A stretch of DNA of 64,000 bases from Haloechinothrix alba. GTDB taxonomy: Bacteria; Actinomycetota; Actinomycetes; Mycobacteriales; Pseudonocardiaceae. The DNA lies in the NCBI RefSeq assembly GCF_900188115.1, contig NZ_FZNW01000003.1, positions 1-64,000 on the forward strand, read 5' to 3'. The position numbers and the translations under genes are program-made. Shown here one piece after another: positions 37,355-45,959 of this stretch (the first letter of the stretch is position 1; every line of letters starts with the position of its first letter). The notes beneath the pieces were generated by a model that saw nothing but the letters and a program-made list of their open reading frames with translations, ran no database searches and was not told the DNA's origin.

Positions 37355-38169
37355 TAGGACTGCGCGCTCGCCTCTTCGACCCCGCCGGCCCGCCACTCGT
37401 AGGTGAACCCGGCCGAGGCTTGCGCCGCGGCTTCCCGGACGAGCGGTGCCAGCTCGGTCAGCCGCTCCTCGTCGAGGCGGTAGGTCGGTCCCGAGATACT
37501 GATCGCGGCCACCACGGCGTTGTCGAAGGAGAGGATGGGCGCGGCGATCGAGCTCAGCCCTTCCTCGAACTCCTCAGAGGTGGTGGCGTAGCCGTTCGCC
37601 TTGCACTGGTCGATCTCCTGCCGAAGCTCCCCGACGCCGGTGATCGTGCCAGGGGTGAACCGCTCGTGCGGCCCGGCGATGATCTTCTCGAAGTCCTCGT
37701 CCGGCAGGGATGCCAGGAAGATCTTCCCGGAGGCCGCCGCGTGCAACGGGATGCGCCGCCCGAGCCAGCTGCGGCTCGCCACCGTCGAGGTCGACACGAT
37801 CTGGTCAATGGTGACCGACTCGAAGTCCTCGCAGACCGACAGCGTGATGGTCTCGTCGGTGTGCTGCGCCAACCACTCGCAGCCCGGCTGCGACTGCCGC
37901 CGGATATCCGGCCCCACGGTCACCGCGTGGGCGAGCTGGAGCAGGCCGAAACCGAGCCGGTACTTGCCGCTGTCCACGTGTTGCTCGACCAGGCCGCGCC
38001 CTTCCAGGGTGTTCAACAGGCGAAACGCTGTCGACTTGTGGACACCCAGCGCGTTGCCGACGTCGGTGACACCGGACCAGCCGTTGGCCGCGAGGAACTC
38101 CAGGATGGTCACGGCCCGTTCGACGGACTGGACGCGGCCTGGTGCACGGTCGTCGTTGCTGGTATCCAC
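37354..38169 (-). CDS. IclR-family transcriptional regulator of the ETF/dimethylglycine cluster
   Basis: This regulator is about 271 aa from GTG 38169 (VDTSNDDRAPGRVQSVERA); the start is uncertain as no ribosome site is obvious. The winged helix (VTDVGNALGVHKSTAFRLLNTLEGRGLVEQ) is followed by the effector domain (LHAAASGKIFLASLP, KANGYATTSEEFEEGLSSIAAPI, VAAISISGP). It is the last gene of the minus-strand block, 49 bp after etfA, and may sense a methylated amine or intermediate of that pathway. Confidence 0.87.
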   Translation of the reverse strand: MDTSNDDRAPGRVQSVERAVTILEFLAANGWSGVTDVGNALGVHKSTAFRLLNTLEGRGLVEQHVDSGKYRLGFGLLQLAHAVTVGPDIRRQSQPGCEWLAQHTDETITLSVCEDFESVTIDQIVSTSTVASRSWLGRRIPLHAAASGKIFLASLPDEDFEKIIAGPHERFTPGTITGVGELRQEIDQCKANGYATTSEEFEEGLSSIAAPILSFDNAVVAAISISGPTYRLDEERLTELAPLVREAAAQASAGFTYEWRAGGVEEASAQS

Positions 38170-38218
38170 GGATTGCCAGTCTACATCTTGCCCTGCCCCC
38201 GCCGGACGTTCCGCGTGT

Positions 38219-39190
38219 TCAGGCCGCTGCCCTGCGAGCACGGAGCCGTTCGAGTACCGCACCGAGCACCTCCTGCACGTCCCCGATCACCGCGTAGTCG
38301 GCGCGGGCGACCAGGGGCGCCTCCGGATCGGTGTTGATGGCGAGGATGGTCTTCGCGCCCATGCACCCGACCCAGTGCTGGGTCGCCCCGCTGATGCCGC
38401 ACGCGATGTAGAGCTCGGCACCGATCTTGGTACCGGTCAGGCCCACCTGGTCGCTGTGCGAGCGCCACCCGTTGTTCGTGGCTACCCGCGAGCACCCGAC
38501 CGCACCGCCGAGCAGCTCGGCGAGCTCCTCGAGCGGGGCGAATCCCTCGGCGCTGCCGACCCCGCGGCCACCGGAGACCACGACACGGGCGGACGCGAGG
38601 CTGACGCCGGAGCCACGGCTGGTGCGGTCGACGATCGCACTGTGCGGCATCGTGGCCTGCGGCGTCGGAGCGAACTCCAGCACGTCGACCTCGTGGGTGG
38701 CTGTGGCCTCCGAGATCTCGACGGATCCGGCTACCAGGCTGGCCAGTTTGACCCGGCCGGACAGCTCGGCGTCCTCGAGCAGGATCCCGCCCCCGCGCTG
38801 CCGGGTGAGGGTCCACGGGTCACCCGGCTCGATGGCGACACAGTTGCTGGCGAACGGCTGCTCGGTGGACGCGGCGGCGTTGGCGAGGATCTCGGTGCCG
38901 CGGTCGGTGCTCGCGGCAAGCACCCCGGTCGCGCCGGTGTGCTCGACCAGCTCGGCCAGCGCCGTTCCCCACAGCTCAGGGGAGTACTCCCGAGTCGATT
39001 CGGAGGTCACCAGGTGCAGCGTCGAGACGCCGTACTTGGACAGCCCCGCCGCGAGGTCGCCGTGCGCACCGAAAGCCGCGGCGTGCAGGTCGAGCCCTGC
39101 GCCCTCGGCGAGATGCCTTGCGCAGGTCACGGCTTCGAGTGACGCGGCGGAGACCCCTCCGGCGTCCTCTTCGACGATGACGAGCAACAT
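38219..39190 (-). CDS. etfA: Electron transfer flavoprotein alpha subunit
   Basis: This 323-aa FAD-binding subunit takes electrons from flavoprotein dehydrogenases to the respiratory chain. The C-terminal FAD domain shows SGGRGVGSAEGFAPLEEL, QVGLTGTKIGAELYIACGIS and AINTDPEAPLVARADYAVIGD, all typical. It starts 3 bp after etfB and lies in the same unit as the dimethylglycine dehydrogenase-like gene, its probable electron donor. Confidence 0.93.
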   Translation of the reverse strand: MLLVIVEEDAGGVSAASLEAVTCARHLAEGAGLDLHAAAFGAHGDLAAGLSKYGVSTLHLVTSESTREYSPELWGTALAELVEHTGATGVLAASTDRGTEILANAAASTEQPFASNCVAIEPGDPWTLTRQRGGGILLEDAELSGRVKLASLVAGSVEISEATATHEVDVLEFAPTPQATMPHSAIVDRTSRGSGVSLASARVVVSGGRGVGSAEGFAPLEELAELLGGAVGCSRVATNNGWRSHSDQVGLTGTKIGAELYIACGISGATQHWVGCMGAKTILAINTDPEAPLVARADYAVIGDVQEVLGAVLERLRARRAAA

Positions 39191-39193
39191 GAT

Positions 39194-39958
39194 CTACACC
39201 AATCCCTTCTCGGCCAGCACGTCGACGACCGCGCCTGCTGCCTCCGCGCCGTAACCGAGTACGACGGTCTCGTGCTCCTTCTCCGGTGGCCGGCGAAGCC
39301 GGACGGTGCGCAGGCCCCCTGGCGACGGCTCGGGACGGATGGTGCGTACCGGCGACTTCTTCGCCCGGAGACGGCCCTTGATACTGGGGTAGCGGGGAAG
39401 GTTGAGGCCTTCCTTGACCGCTGCCGCCGCGGGGAGTGGCGCGTCGTAGACCTCAACCCCGTCAGCGACGTCGCGCTGCAGCGAGACCCGGCCGGTACCG
39501 ATCTCGATCCCTTTGATGCCGCCGACGATGGGCAGCCCCAGCGCTCGGGACACCCGGACACCCACCTGGTAGTGCCCGGCATCCGCCGTCTCGTTGCCGA
39601 ACAGCACCAGGTCGAACGGCTTGCTCTCGGACTCGAGCAGGCGGATCGCCTCGGTGAGGGCCGTGGCAGTGGCCTGCGGGTCGAGCTCGCGGGTCCCGGT
39701 CTCGACGAGCACGCCGTGATCGGCACCCATGGACAGCGCGTAGCGCAGCTGCTCGTCCGCCTCGGGTGGTCCCGCGGTGAGCACGGTGGTCGAGCCACCG
39801 TGCTCGGCGACGATGCGGACGGCCTCCTCCACCGCGCACTCCTCGTGCGGACCGATCGTGAAGCCGAGGTGACGGGTGTCGATGCTTGTGCCGTCGGCAC
39901 TCAGCAGCACCTTGCCTCCCGGCGCCGGTACGCGCTTGATACATACCAGTACATCCAT
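39194..39958 (-). CDS. etfB: Electron transfer flavoprotein beta subunit
   Basis: This 254-aa partner of EtfA binds AMP. ATG 39958 (MDVLVCIKRVPAPGGK) has AGGGGA upstream. Family segments are LGFTIGPHEECAVEEAVRI, FGNETADAGHYQVGVRVSRALG and LNLPRYPSIKGRLRAKK. It begins 11 bp after the flavoprotein gene. Its position suggests a dedicated ETF rather than the general fatty-acid one. Confidence 0.93.
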   Translation of the reverse strand: MDVLVCIKRVPAPGGKVLLSADGTSIDTRHLGFTIGPHEECAVEEAVRIVAEHGGSTTVLTAGPPEADEQLRYALSMGADHGVLVETGTRELDPQATATALTEAIRLLESESKPFDLVLFGNETADAGHYQVGVRVSRALGLPIVGGIKGIEIGTGRVSLQRDVADGVEVYDAPLPAAAAVKEGLNLPRYPSIKGRLRAKKSPVRTIRPEPSPGGLRTVRLRRPPEKEHETVVLGYGAEAAGAVVDVLAEKGLV

Positions 39959-39969
39959 GACGTCCCCTC

Positions 39970-42486
39970 TCACGCCTTCATGCGCCGGTCGTCGGGGTCG
40001 AACAGCGGAGTCCGCCCGACACGGGCGACGGTGACCGGGTAGCGCTCACCCATGTACTCCACGAGCAGCGAGCCGCCCTCCACGGCGTGCTCCGGCGGCA
40101 GGTAGCTCATCAGCAGGTACGCCCCGAGGGAGGGGGCGGACCCCGCGCTGGTGACGAAGGAGCCGCGGCCCGCGTTGTCCACGATCCGGTCGCCGGAGGT
40201 GGTCAGCACCGGGGAGTGCGGCTGCGGGTACCTGCGCGTCCCACCGGAGTCGGTGTGGGAGTCGACGGTGAGGGTGCACAGCCGCGCGGCAGCGTCCTGC
40301 TCGCGGGCCTTCAGGTAGGCCTCCTTGCCGATGAAGTCGGCCGACTTCACCTTCGGAAGCGCGAGGTCGGCCTCCACCGGGTTGTACTCGCTCTGCAACT
40401 CGGCGCCCATCAACCGGTAGCCCTTCTCGAGGCGTCCGGTCGTGCCGTAGACCCCGATGCCCGCGGGGACGATGCCGTGCTCGGCGCCCGCGTCGAACAG
40501 CGCGTCCCACAGGTGCAGGCCCTGCTCGAACGGCGCGTGCAGTTCCCAGCCGAGATCGCCGACATAGGAGATCTTCAGCGCAAGCACCGGCACACCGTCC
40601 ACGGTGAGCTCGCGCGCCGAGCCGAACGGGAACGCCGCTGCGGATACGTCCTGCTCGGTCAGCGCGGACAGCACGTCCCTGGCACGCGGTCCCCACAGGC
40701 CGAGGGTGGCTACGGCGGACGTGACGTCGGTGAGGACCACGGACCCGTCGTCCGGCACGTGATCGCCGAACCACTTGCGGTCCCGCGCCCCGTCGGCGCC
40801 ACCGGTGATCACGCGGAACTCCTGCTCGCCCCGGCGGACGATCGTCAGGTCACTGCGGAAACCGCCGCGGTAGTCGAGTACCGGCGTGTAAATCACCTTG
40901 CCGACCGGTTTGTCCACCTGCGCCATCGCCATGCGTTGCACGTAGTCCAGTGCCCCCGGCCCGCGGACGTCGAAGTGCGCGAAGGCGGACAGGTCGATCG
41001 CGGCGACGCGGTTCCGCATGGCGAGGTGCTCGGCGTCGATGATCGGCGACCACCACCGCGCGTCCCACTCGTGCGGACGGTCGTCGATGTGCTCGGCGAA
41101 CTCCTCGAGCAGGTGCCGGTTGGACTCGTACCAGTGCGGCCGTTCCCAGCCACCGACCTCGAAGAAGCGTGCCCCGAGAGCCTCCTCGCGGGGGTGGAAG
41201 GGCGACAGTCGCTGGTTGCGGTTGGACTCCCACTGCTCGCTCGGGTGCACGATCCCGTAGATCTTGTTGTACCCCTCCATGGCGCGGGCCCTGACGTGCT
41301 TTGCGGTGCGTTGATGGGGGTAGAAGCGCGAGATGTCGGCACCGTGCACGTCGATCTCGGTTGTGCCGTGGGTCATCCACTCCGCCAGGACGCGGCCCAC
41401 CCCGGGCCCTTCCTTGATCCACACCGCCGCCGCCGACCAGAGGCCCGCGACCTCGGGGGTCTCGCCGAGTACCGGGCTGCCGTCCGGGGTGACGGACAGC
41501 AGGCCGTTGATCGCGTGGCGCACCCCGGCCCCCGGCGCGTTGAGGATGCCGGGGAAGAGCTCGAGAGCGTCCTCCATCTGCGGGTCGAAGTCGTCGTCGG
41601 TGAACGGCAGCTGGGTCGGCGACAGCTGCGCGGCCTCGATCGACGGGATGTCCTCGGTGTCGTGCAGGATCGGCCGGTGCGCGTAGGAGCCGATCTCGAG
41701 GTCCGCCCCGCTCTGCCGCTCGTACATCAGCGCGTCCATGTCGCGCACCAGCGGGAAGGAGACCTCGGTGTGGGTCTCGGCCAGCTCCGGGATGGGGCCG
41801 ACGTCGATCATCTGGTGCACGGCCGGGGTCAGCGGGATCCGCGCGCCGGCCATCGCCGCGATCCGCGGGCTCCACACGCCGCTGGCCACCACCACGGTCG
41901 GGGTCTCGATGTCGCCACGGTCGGTACGTACCTTCGTGACCCTGCCGCGCTCGGTGTCGATGCCGAGCACCGCGGTGTTGGCCGAGACGGTCAGGGCTCC
42001 GAGCGCGATCGCCTGCTCGCGCATGAGCACGCCGCTCTGCAGCGGGTCGACCACGGCAGCCGACGGTGTCCAGAAGCCGAGACGGATCACGCTCGGGTCG
42101 ATGTAGGGCACGAGCTCGGCCACGGCCGACGGGCTGAGCAGCTCGGCGTGGATGCCCCACGCCTTCGCCGAGGCCATCCGCCGTTTGAGCTCCTCAACCC
42201 GGCTCTCGTTGCGTGCCAGCTCGAGACCGCCCGGCGCGGTGAGCGTGCCCAGCTTCTCGTACTGCTGCATCGAGTCCACCGTCAACGCGGTGATCTCCTT
42301 GGAGTGGTCGACGGGGAAGACGAAGTTCGAGGCGTGTCCCGTGGACCCGCCCGGGTCCGGCAGCGGCCCCTTGTCGAGGAGCACGATGTCGCGCCAGCCG
42401 AACTGGGCGAGGTGGTGTGCCAGCGAGTTCCCCACGATCCCTGCGCCGATGACGACGACATCGGCGCGGTCAGGCAGTGTGTTCAT
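39970..42486 (-). CDS. Dimethylglycine dehydrogenase/oxidase-like FAD and folate-binding protein
   Basis: This 838-aa two-domain protein has an N-terminal FAD-dependent oxidase domain (DVVVIGAGIVGNSLAHHLAQFG; STGHASNFVF holds the His that carries covalent FAD in dimethylglycine oxidase). A C-terminal GcvT-like folate domain (about 425-838) includes GDLGWELHAPFEQGLHLWDAL and GAELQSEYNPVEADLALPKV. It resembles Arthrobacter dimethylglycine oxidase and mitochondrial DMGDH/SARDH, which demethylate N-methyl amino acids and pass formaldehyde to THF as 5,10-methylene-THF. Adjacent etfBA favours a dehydrogenase using ETF. Dimethylglycine or sarcosine is the likely but unproven substrate. Confidence 0.87.
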   Translation of the reverse strand: MNTLPDRADVVVIGAGIVGNSLAHHLAQFGWRDIVLLDKGPLPDPGGSTGHASNFVFPVDHSKEITALTVDSMQQYEKLGTLTAPGGLELARNESRVEELKRRMASAKAWGIHAELLSPSAVAELVPYIDPSVIRLGFWTPSAAVVDPLQSGVLMREQAIALGALTVSANTAVLGIDTERGRVTKVRTDRGDIETPTVVVASGVWSPRIAAMAGARIPLTPAVHQMIDVGPIPELAETHTEVSFPLVRDMDALMYERQSGADLEIGSYAHRPILHDTEDIPSIEAAQLSPTQLPFTDDDFDPQMEDALELFPGILNAPGAGVRHAINGLLSVTPDGSPVLGETPEVAGLWSAAAVWIKEGPGVGRVLAEWMTHGTTEIDVHGADISRFYPHQRTAKHVRARAMEGYNKIYGIVHPSEQWESNRNQRLSPFHPREEALGARFFEVGGWERPHWYESNRHLLEEFAEHIDDRPHEWDARWWSPIIDAEHLAMRNRVAAIDLSAFAHFDVRGPGALDYVQRMAMAQVDKPVGKVIYTPVLDYRGGFRSDLTIVRRGEQEFRVITGGADGARDRKWFGDHVPDDGSVVLTDVTSAVATLGLWGPRARDVLSALTEQDVSAAAFPFGSARELTVDGVPVLALKISYVGDLGWELHAPFEQGLHLWDALFDAGAEHGIVPAGIGVYGTTGRLEKGYRLMGAELQSEYNPVEADLALPKVKSADFIGKEAYLKAREQDAAARLCTLTVDSHTDSGGTRRYPQPHSPVLTTSGDRIVDNAGRGSFVTSAGSAPSLGAYLLMSYLPPEHAVEGGSLLVEYMGERYPVTVARVGRTPLFDPDDRRMKA

Positions 42487-42532
42487 GGCAACTCCAATCG
42501 GTGGTCATGTGGACGGTGGAGGCGACACGGCG

Positions 42533-43243
42533 TCAAAGCACTGCCCGTATCTCGCCTTCGAACGCGGCGACGTGTTTTCGCAGGATCTGCTCGGCGGCGT
42601 GTGCGTTGCCGTCGAGTACCGCGGCCAGTAACTCGCGGTGCTCCTCGACGGCCCGGTCGAGTCGTTGGACCCGCCCCAGGACGAGGAACCACATCCGCAA
42701 GCTGTGCACGTAGTACTCCTCGAGAGTGGCGGCCAGGTAGGCGTTGTGGGTCGCCCGGTGCACGATGCGGTGGGTACGCAGGTCCAGCCGGATGAGCTCG
42801 CGGTGGTCCGTTGCCTCCCGTGCCGCGTCGAGCTCGCCGAGCATGTCGACGATGGCGTTCCGGTCGGCAGCGGTCGCCCGGTTGGCCGCCAGGTATGCGG
42901 CGTAGGACTCGAACTCGATGCGCACCTCGCTGATGGCACTGAGGTCACCGAGATCGGCATGGCGGGCGAACATCCCCCGTCGCGGGACCACGTGGACGAG
43001 CCGGTCGTCGGCGAGCCTGCGCAGGGCCTCCCGCACCGGCGTCCGCCCGAGGCCGAGGTCGGCCTGCAGCGCACGCTCGTCGATGGTCGCCCCTGGAGGG
43101 ATCTCCAGGGTGATCAATCGGTCCCTGAGCAGGTAGTAGGCCATCTCGCTGAGACTGCTGGCGTTACGCCTGCCCGGCTCGAGCGTGATCAGGTCAGGCA
43201 GCTCGTAGCTGCCTGACGACCGGTGCCGAAGTGTGATGTCCAT
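42533..43243 (-). CDS. GntR-family (FCD) transcriptional regulator of the C1 cluster
   Basis: ATG 43243 gives 236 aa. The N-terminal winged helix (AYYLLRDRLITLEIPPGATIDERALQADLGLGRTPVREALRRL) precedes an all-helical FCD effector domain with metal-type His residues (RTHRIVHRATHN, VEEHRELLAAV). The gene sits inside the cluster between fhs and the flavoprotein gene. Its own promoter carries two 15-bp palindromes, also found before the DmdA-like gene, so it probably represses both units and itself. Confidence 0.9.
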   Translation of the reverse strand: MDITLRHRSSGSYELPDLITLEPGRRNASSLSEMAYYLLRDRLITLEIPPGATIDERALQADLGLGRTPVREALRRLADDRLVHVVPRRGMFARHADLGDLSAISEVRIEFESYAAYLAANRATAADRNAIVDMLGELDAAREATDHRELIRLDLRTHRIVHRATHNAYLAATLEEYYVHSLRMWFLVLGRVQRLDRAVEEHRELLAAVLDGNAHAAEQILRKHVAAFEGEIRAVL

Positions 43244-43266
43244 CACTGATACATGGTAGATATATC

Positions 43267-43299
43267 TTGCGTAATACGCAACGGTTGCATAATACGAAA
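43267..43299. promoter_or_regulatory. Paired 15-bp operators in the GntR promoter
   Basis: TTGCGTAATACGCAA (43267-43281) is a near-perfect dyad (TTGCGT/ACGCAA). TTGCATAATACGAAA (43285-43299) matches it at 13 of 15 positions, and the starts are 18 bp apart. On the minus strand, TTGCGT and TACCAT (43253-43258) with a 17-base spacer make a plausible promoter, so binding would block it. Confidence 0.8.
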
Positions 43300-43311
43300 C
43301 ACCCACGCCTT

Positions 43312-45003
43312 TCAGGACAGGCCGACGATCTGGCCCGCCGAGTCGATGTCGATCTGTTCGGCAGCGGGGGAGGAGGACAAGCCGGGCATGGTCCGCATCT
43401 CCCCGCAGATCGCGTAGATGAACCCCGCTCCCGCCGATGCCCGTACCTCCCGGACGGGAAGCCGCCACCCTGTCGGCGCGCCCTTGCGTGCCGGGTCGGC
43501 CGACAGCGACAGGTGGGTCTTGGCGATACACACCGGCAGCGTGCCGAAGCCGCAGCTCACGTAGGTGCTCAGCTGCCGGGCCGCCGTCGGCGAGATGTCC
43601 ACGCCGTCGGCGCCGTATACCTGGCGGGCGATACGTTCGATCTTGTCGGCGAGGGGGAGGTTGTCGCCGTAGAGGAAGCGGAAGTCCGAGCTGGTCGCGC
43701 AGGCCTCCTCGACGGCTTCGGCGAGCTCGACCGAACCCTTGCCTCCTTCGGTGAAGTGCGTGCTCGTGGCGACAGGCACGCCCTCGTCGGCGGCGACGTC
43801 CACGATCGCCTGCCGCTCGCTGGCGTGGTCGCCGGGGAACGCGTTGATCGCCACCACAGGGGTCACGCCGTGCATGCGGATGTTCTCGATCTGCTTGCGC
43901 AGGTTCGCTGCACCTGCGAGCACGTCATCGGGGTTCTCGGCGAGGAGTTCCTCCGGCAGCGGCCTGCCTGCCGCGACGTGATGCCTTCCGGAGTGGGCTT
44001 TCAGCGCCCGCACCGTCACGACGATCACCGCGGCGTCCGGGACCATTCCCGAGGTGCGGCACTTGATGTTGAAGAAGCGCTCCGCACCCATGTCCGCGCC
44101 GAAGCCTGCTTCGGTGATCAGGTAGTCCGAGCCCCGGATGCCGATTCGGTCGGCGACGATCGAGGAGTTGCCGTGCGCGATGTTGCCGAACGGTCCGCAG
44201 TGGACGAGCACGGGCGACTGCTCGAGCGTCTGCATCAGGTTGGGCTTGAGCGCCTCGCGCAGCAGCACGCACATCGCCCCGGCAGCCTTGAGCTGTTCGG
44301 CTGTGACGGGTCGGCCGTCGTAGTCGTAGCCGACCACGATGCGGCCCAGCCGTTCGCGCAGGTCCTGCAGCGAGGTGGCCAGCGCGAGTATCGCCATCAC
44401 CTCGCTTGCCGCGGTGATGTCGAAACCCGACTGGCGGGGGATACCGTCGGCCCGACCGCCGAGCCCGGTCACGATCTGGCGCAGGTCCCTGTCGTTGGAG
44501 TCCAGCACCCGGCGCCATGTGATCGACTGCGGGTCGATACCCAGCGCGTTGCCCTTGTGCAGGTGGTTGTCCAGCATCGCGGCCAGCAGGTTGTGTGCCG
44601 AGGTGACCGCGTGGATGTCTCCGGTCAGGTGGAGGTTGAGAGACTCCATCGGTGCGACCTGGGCGTACCCGCCGCCCGCTGCTCCGCCCTTGATGCCGAA
44701 CGTCGGCCCGAGGGACGGCTGCCGGATGGCGATCACCGCACGCTTGTCCAGGTAGTGGAACGCCTGGCCGAGACCGACCGTCGTGGTGGTCTTGCCCTCG
44801 CCGAGCGGGGTCGGGGTGATGGAGGTGACCACGACGTACTTGGCGCGCGTGGCGTGGTCGCGCTCGGGAATGGCGTCCAGGGAGATCTTCGCGACGTTGC
44901 GGCCGTACGGCTCGACGAGGTGATCGCCGATACCGAGGTCGGTGGCGACCCGATCCAGTGACCTGAGCACGGTGTGCCGCGAGATCTCGAGGTCGGAGGG
45001 CAT
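43312..45003 (-). CDS. fhs: Formate-tetrahydrofolate ligase
   Basis: This 563-aa enzyme interconverts formate, ATP and THF with 10-formyl-THF. Visible motifs are TPTPLGEGKTTTTVGLGQA (P-loop), RQPSLGPTFGIKGGAAGGGYAQV and TEAGFGADMGAERFFNIKCR. ATG 45003 is 14 bases from GAGGAGG; the in-frame TTG at 45009 is better spaced and may be the true start. In this cluster it probably runs toward formate and ATP, disposing of one-carbon units. A methylene-THF dehydrogenase/cyclohydrolase (folD) is needed and is not in the window. Confidence 0.94.
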   Translation of the reverse strand: MPSDLEISRHTVLRSLDRVATDLGIGDHLVEPYGRNVAKISLDAIPERDHATRAKYVVVTSITPTPLGEGKTTTTVGLGQAFHYLDKRAVIAIRQPSLGPTFGIKGGAAGGGYAQVAPMESLNLHLTGDIHAVTSAHNLLAAMLDNHLHKGNALGIDPQSITWRRVLDSNDRDLRQIVTGLGGRADGIPRQSGFDITAASEVMAILALATSLQDLRERLGRIVVGYDYDGRPVTAEQLKAAGAMCVLLREALKPNLMQTLEQSPVLVHCGPFGNIAHGNSSIVADRIGIRGSDYLITEAGFGADMGAERFFNIKCRTSGMVPDAAVIVVTVRALKAHSGRHHVAAGRPLPEELLAENPDDVLAGAANLRKQIENIRMHGVTPVVAINAFPGDHASERQAIVDVAADEGVPVATSTHFTEGGKGSVELAEAVEEACATSSDFRFLYGDNLPLADKIERIARQVYGADGVDISPTAARQLSTYVSCGFGTLPVCIAKTHLSLSADPARKGAPTGWRLPVREVRASAGAGFIYAICGEMRTMPGLSSSPAAEQIDIDSAGQIVGLS

Positions 45004-45028
45004 GGCCAATTGGGGTTCCTCCTCGGAA

Positions 45029-45886
45029 TCAGGAAGCGACCTTGCGCCGCGCGGTCTGCATCCAGCGCACGGTCGCGTCGATGTGGTTGAACGTGTAGAT
45101 GTGCAGCCCGGCCAGCTCCGCCTTGCCGTCGTGTACGTGCGCACCGAGCTTGCGGACAAGCGCGTCCGGCCGGTACCCGCGTGGGGTCAGCAGCCGCCTG
45201 GATGCCGCCTTGTTCCCGCGGGCGAAACGCAGCGAGTCACCGACTCCGATACGCAGGCTGACGCGGAGCAGCTTGGCCATGTCCACGACGCCGGGGATCC
45301 CCGCGTAGATGGGCAGCGTGATGCCGTGTCGCCGCAGGGCAAGGGTGAACCGGCTGATCGCCGCGGCGTCGAAACACATCTGGGTGACCGTGTACGTCGC
45401 GTACCGTTGCTTCGCCTGGAGTGCCGCCCAGAGCCGGCCGTCGTCGATCGCATGGTGTCCGTCCGGGTAGGACGGTATACCGATGTGGTCGAACCGGTGG
45501 CCGATCGAGTCCATCGCCTCGAGCAGCGCCAGGCCGTCGCCGAACTCGCCTGCGGGTTCCCGCGCGTCGCCGCCGACAACGAACACGTCGTCGATGCCTG
45601 CTGCCTCCAGCCGGTGCAGGAAGCCTGCGAGCTCGACCCTGTCGCGCACCTGCCTGGCCGCGAGGTGCGGTACCGGCCGCACCCCGTGCCCGGCCAACCG
45701 CACGGCCAGGTCGATCGTGGCGTCGGCACCCTTGTGCGGCGACGAGGTCACGGTGACCACGGCGCCGCGCGGCAGGCACCCGACCTCGTCGAACACGTTC
45801 GACAGCGGCATGACCTCGTAGCGGGGCTGGTCGAGCAGCCCCGCTACGGCCCTGCGCCTGCGGGGGCGGGAGTCGGTCCGTGCCAT
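45029..45886 (-). CDS. metF: Methylenetetrahydrofolate reductase
   Basis: This 285-aa FAD-dependent MetF-family TIM barrel contains FVVGGDAREPAGEFGDGLALLE, HIGIPSYPDGH, QMCFDAAAISRF and IYAGIPGVVDMAKLLRVS, which cover flavin- and folate-contacting loops. Positioned between a methyl-THF-forming protein and fhs, it probably oxidises 5-methyl-THF to 5,10-methylene-THF, the reverse of the biosynthetic direction. It starts 73 bp after the DmdA-like gene. It is shorter at the N-terminus than E. coli MetF in the NADH region. Confidence 0.9.
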   Translation of the reverse strand: MARTDSRPRRRRAVAGLLDQPRYEVMPLSNVFDEVGCLPRGAVVTVTSSPHKGADATIDLAVRLAGHGVRPVPHLAARQVRDRVELAGFLHRLEAAGIDDVFVVGGDAREPAGEFGDGLALLEAMDSIGHRFDHIGIPSYPDGHHAIDDGRLWAALQAKQRYATYTVTQMCFDAAAISRFTLALRRHGITLPIYAGIPGVVDMAKLLRVSLRIGVGDSLRFARGNKAASRRLLTPRGYRPDALVRKLGAHVHDGKAELAGLHIYTFNHIDATVRWMQTARRKVAS

Positions 45887-45959
45887 GCTCGGCTCCTCGG
45901 TCGGTGGATGGTCGTGGCCGGTCGAGTGGGATCGGCCTGCGGGATACGGGTGCCCGCGC

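Noticed and set aside
40087..42795. 902-codon open frame on the plus strand opposite the dimethylglycine dehydrogenase-like gene
   Set aside because: It mirrors a well-supported flavoprotein gene; the translation is repetitive and has no recognisable fold.
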